NCBI GenBank assembly: GCA_014377495.1
Contig: JACMPN010000580.1
Coordinates: 1-5,822 of the forward strand
From: Candidatus Sericytochromatia bacterium
Lineage (GTDB): Bacteria; Cyanobacteriota; Sericytochromatia; JACMPN01
DNA length: 5,822 nucleotides
Direction of reading: 5' to 3'
Below, piece after piece: positions 5,815 through 5,822 of the stretch; position 1 is the first letter of the stretch, and the number at the start of each line of letters is the position of its first letter. A model generated the notes under the pieces. The model was given only the letters and a program-made list of their open reading frames with translations. It searched no databases and had not been told where the DNA came from. A program made the translations under genes and the position numbers.

Positions 5815-5822
5815 TCGGTCTC

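Larger units (their letters stand above)
5657..5822. other. Intergenic region after tex
   Basis: There are 166 bases to the right edge. Apart from the hairpin pair I see nothing definite. All three plus-strand frames are open over the last 120 or more bases, so openness is not evidence for coding. The frame with ATG at 5721 has no ribosome binding site. On the minus strand two frames stop within about 40 bases of the edge and the third stops at about 5751, giving 23 unremarkable residues. Confidence 0.5.

Noticed and set aside
5667..5822. Possible gene start running off the right edge (ATG 5721, reading MAAPGLRYSFSPDYPV)
   Set aside because: There is no ribosome binding site, all three plus frames are open here, and the region is better explained by the structured hairpin repeats.

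Overview
The window is GC-rich bacterial DNA with strong G/C preference at third codon positions. It holds two lipoprotein signal peptides and a lipid-anchored solute-binding protein whose mature N-terminus starts Cys-Asp-Asp. That start is easiest to understand in a diderm bacterium with Lol-type sorting, but it does not prove one. I cannot name the phylum from the sequence; a high-GC Gram-negative lineage (planctomycete, acidobacterial, cyanobacterial or similar) fits but is not established.

Layout from left to right. (1) 2-309, plus strand: the C-terminal end of a gene that enters from the left edge, weakly resembling the end of an HDOD/HD-type domain. It is followed 17 bases later by a 32-codon lipoprotein gene with a very strong ribosome binding site. 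(2) 310-548: a convergent gap of about 240 bases with no intact gene. It contains an 8-bp inverted repeat and a minus-strand stretch that reads like the tail of a response-regulator receiver domain. (3) 549-2629, minus strand: a two-gene operon for a carbohydrate ABC importer. The binding lipoprotein comes first and overlaps a MalF-type permease by four bases (ATGA). The partner MalG-type permease and the ATPase are not next to it. (4) 2630-2792: the divergent intergenic region. (5) 2793-5656, plus strand: a histidine-phosphatase (phosphoglycerate mutase-like) gene and a full-length tex gene. They are 11 bases apart, and the stop codon of the first overlaps the ribosome binding site of the second. 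(6) 5657-5822: intergenic DNA with two similar bulged hairpins that show a compensatory base change.

The importer pair should bring an oligosaccharide (maltose/maltodextrin type by resemblance) into the cell, using a second permease and an ATPase encoded elsewhere. The phosphatase-tex pair is a housekeeping-type operon with no obvious functional link to the importer. I do not see a clear new biological system. The most unusual items are the paired hairpins after tex, the 12-residue mature lipopeptide gene, and the gene-poor junction at 310-548.
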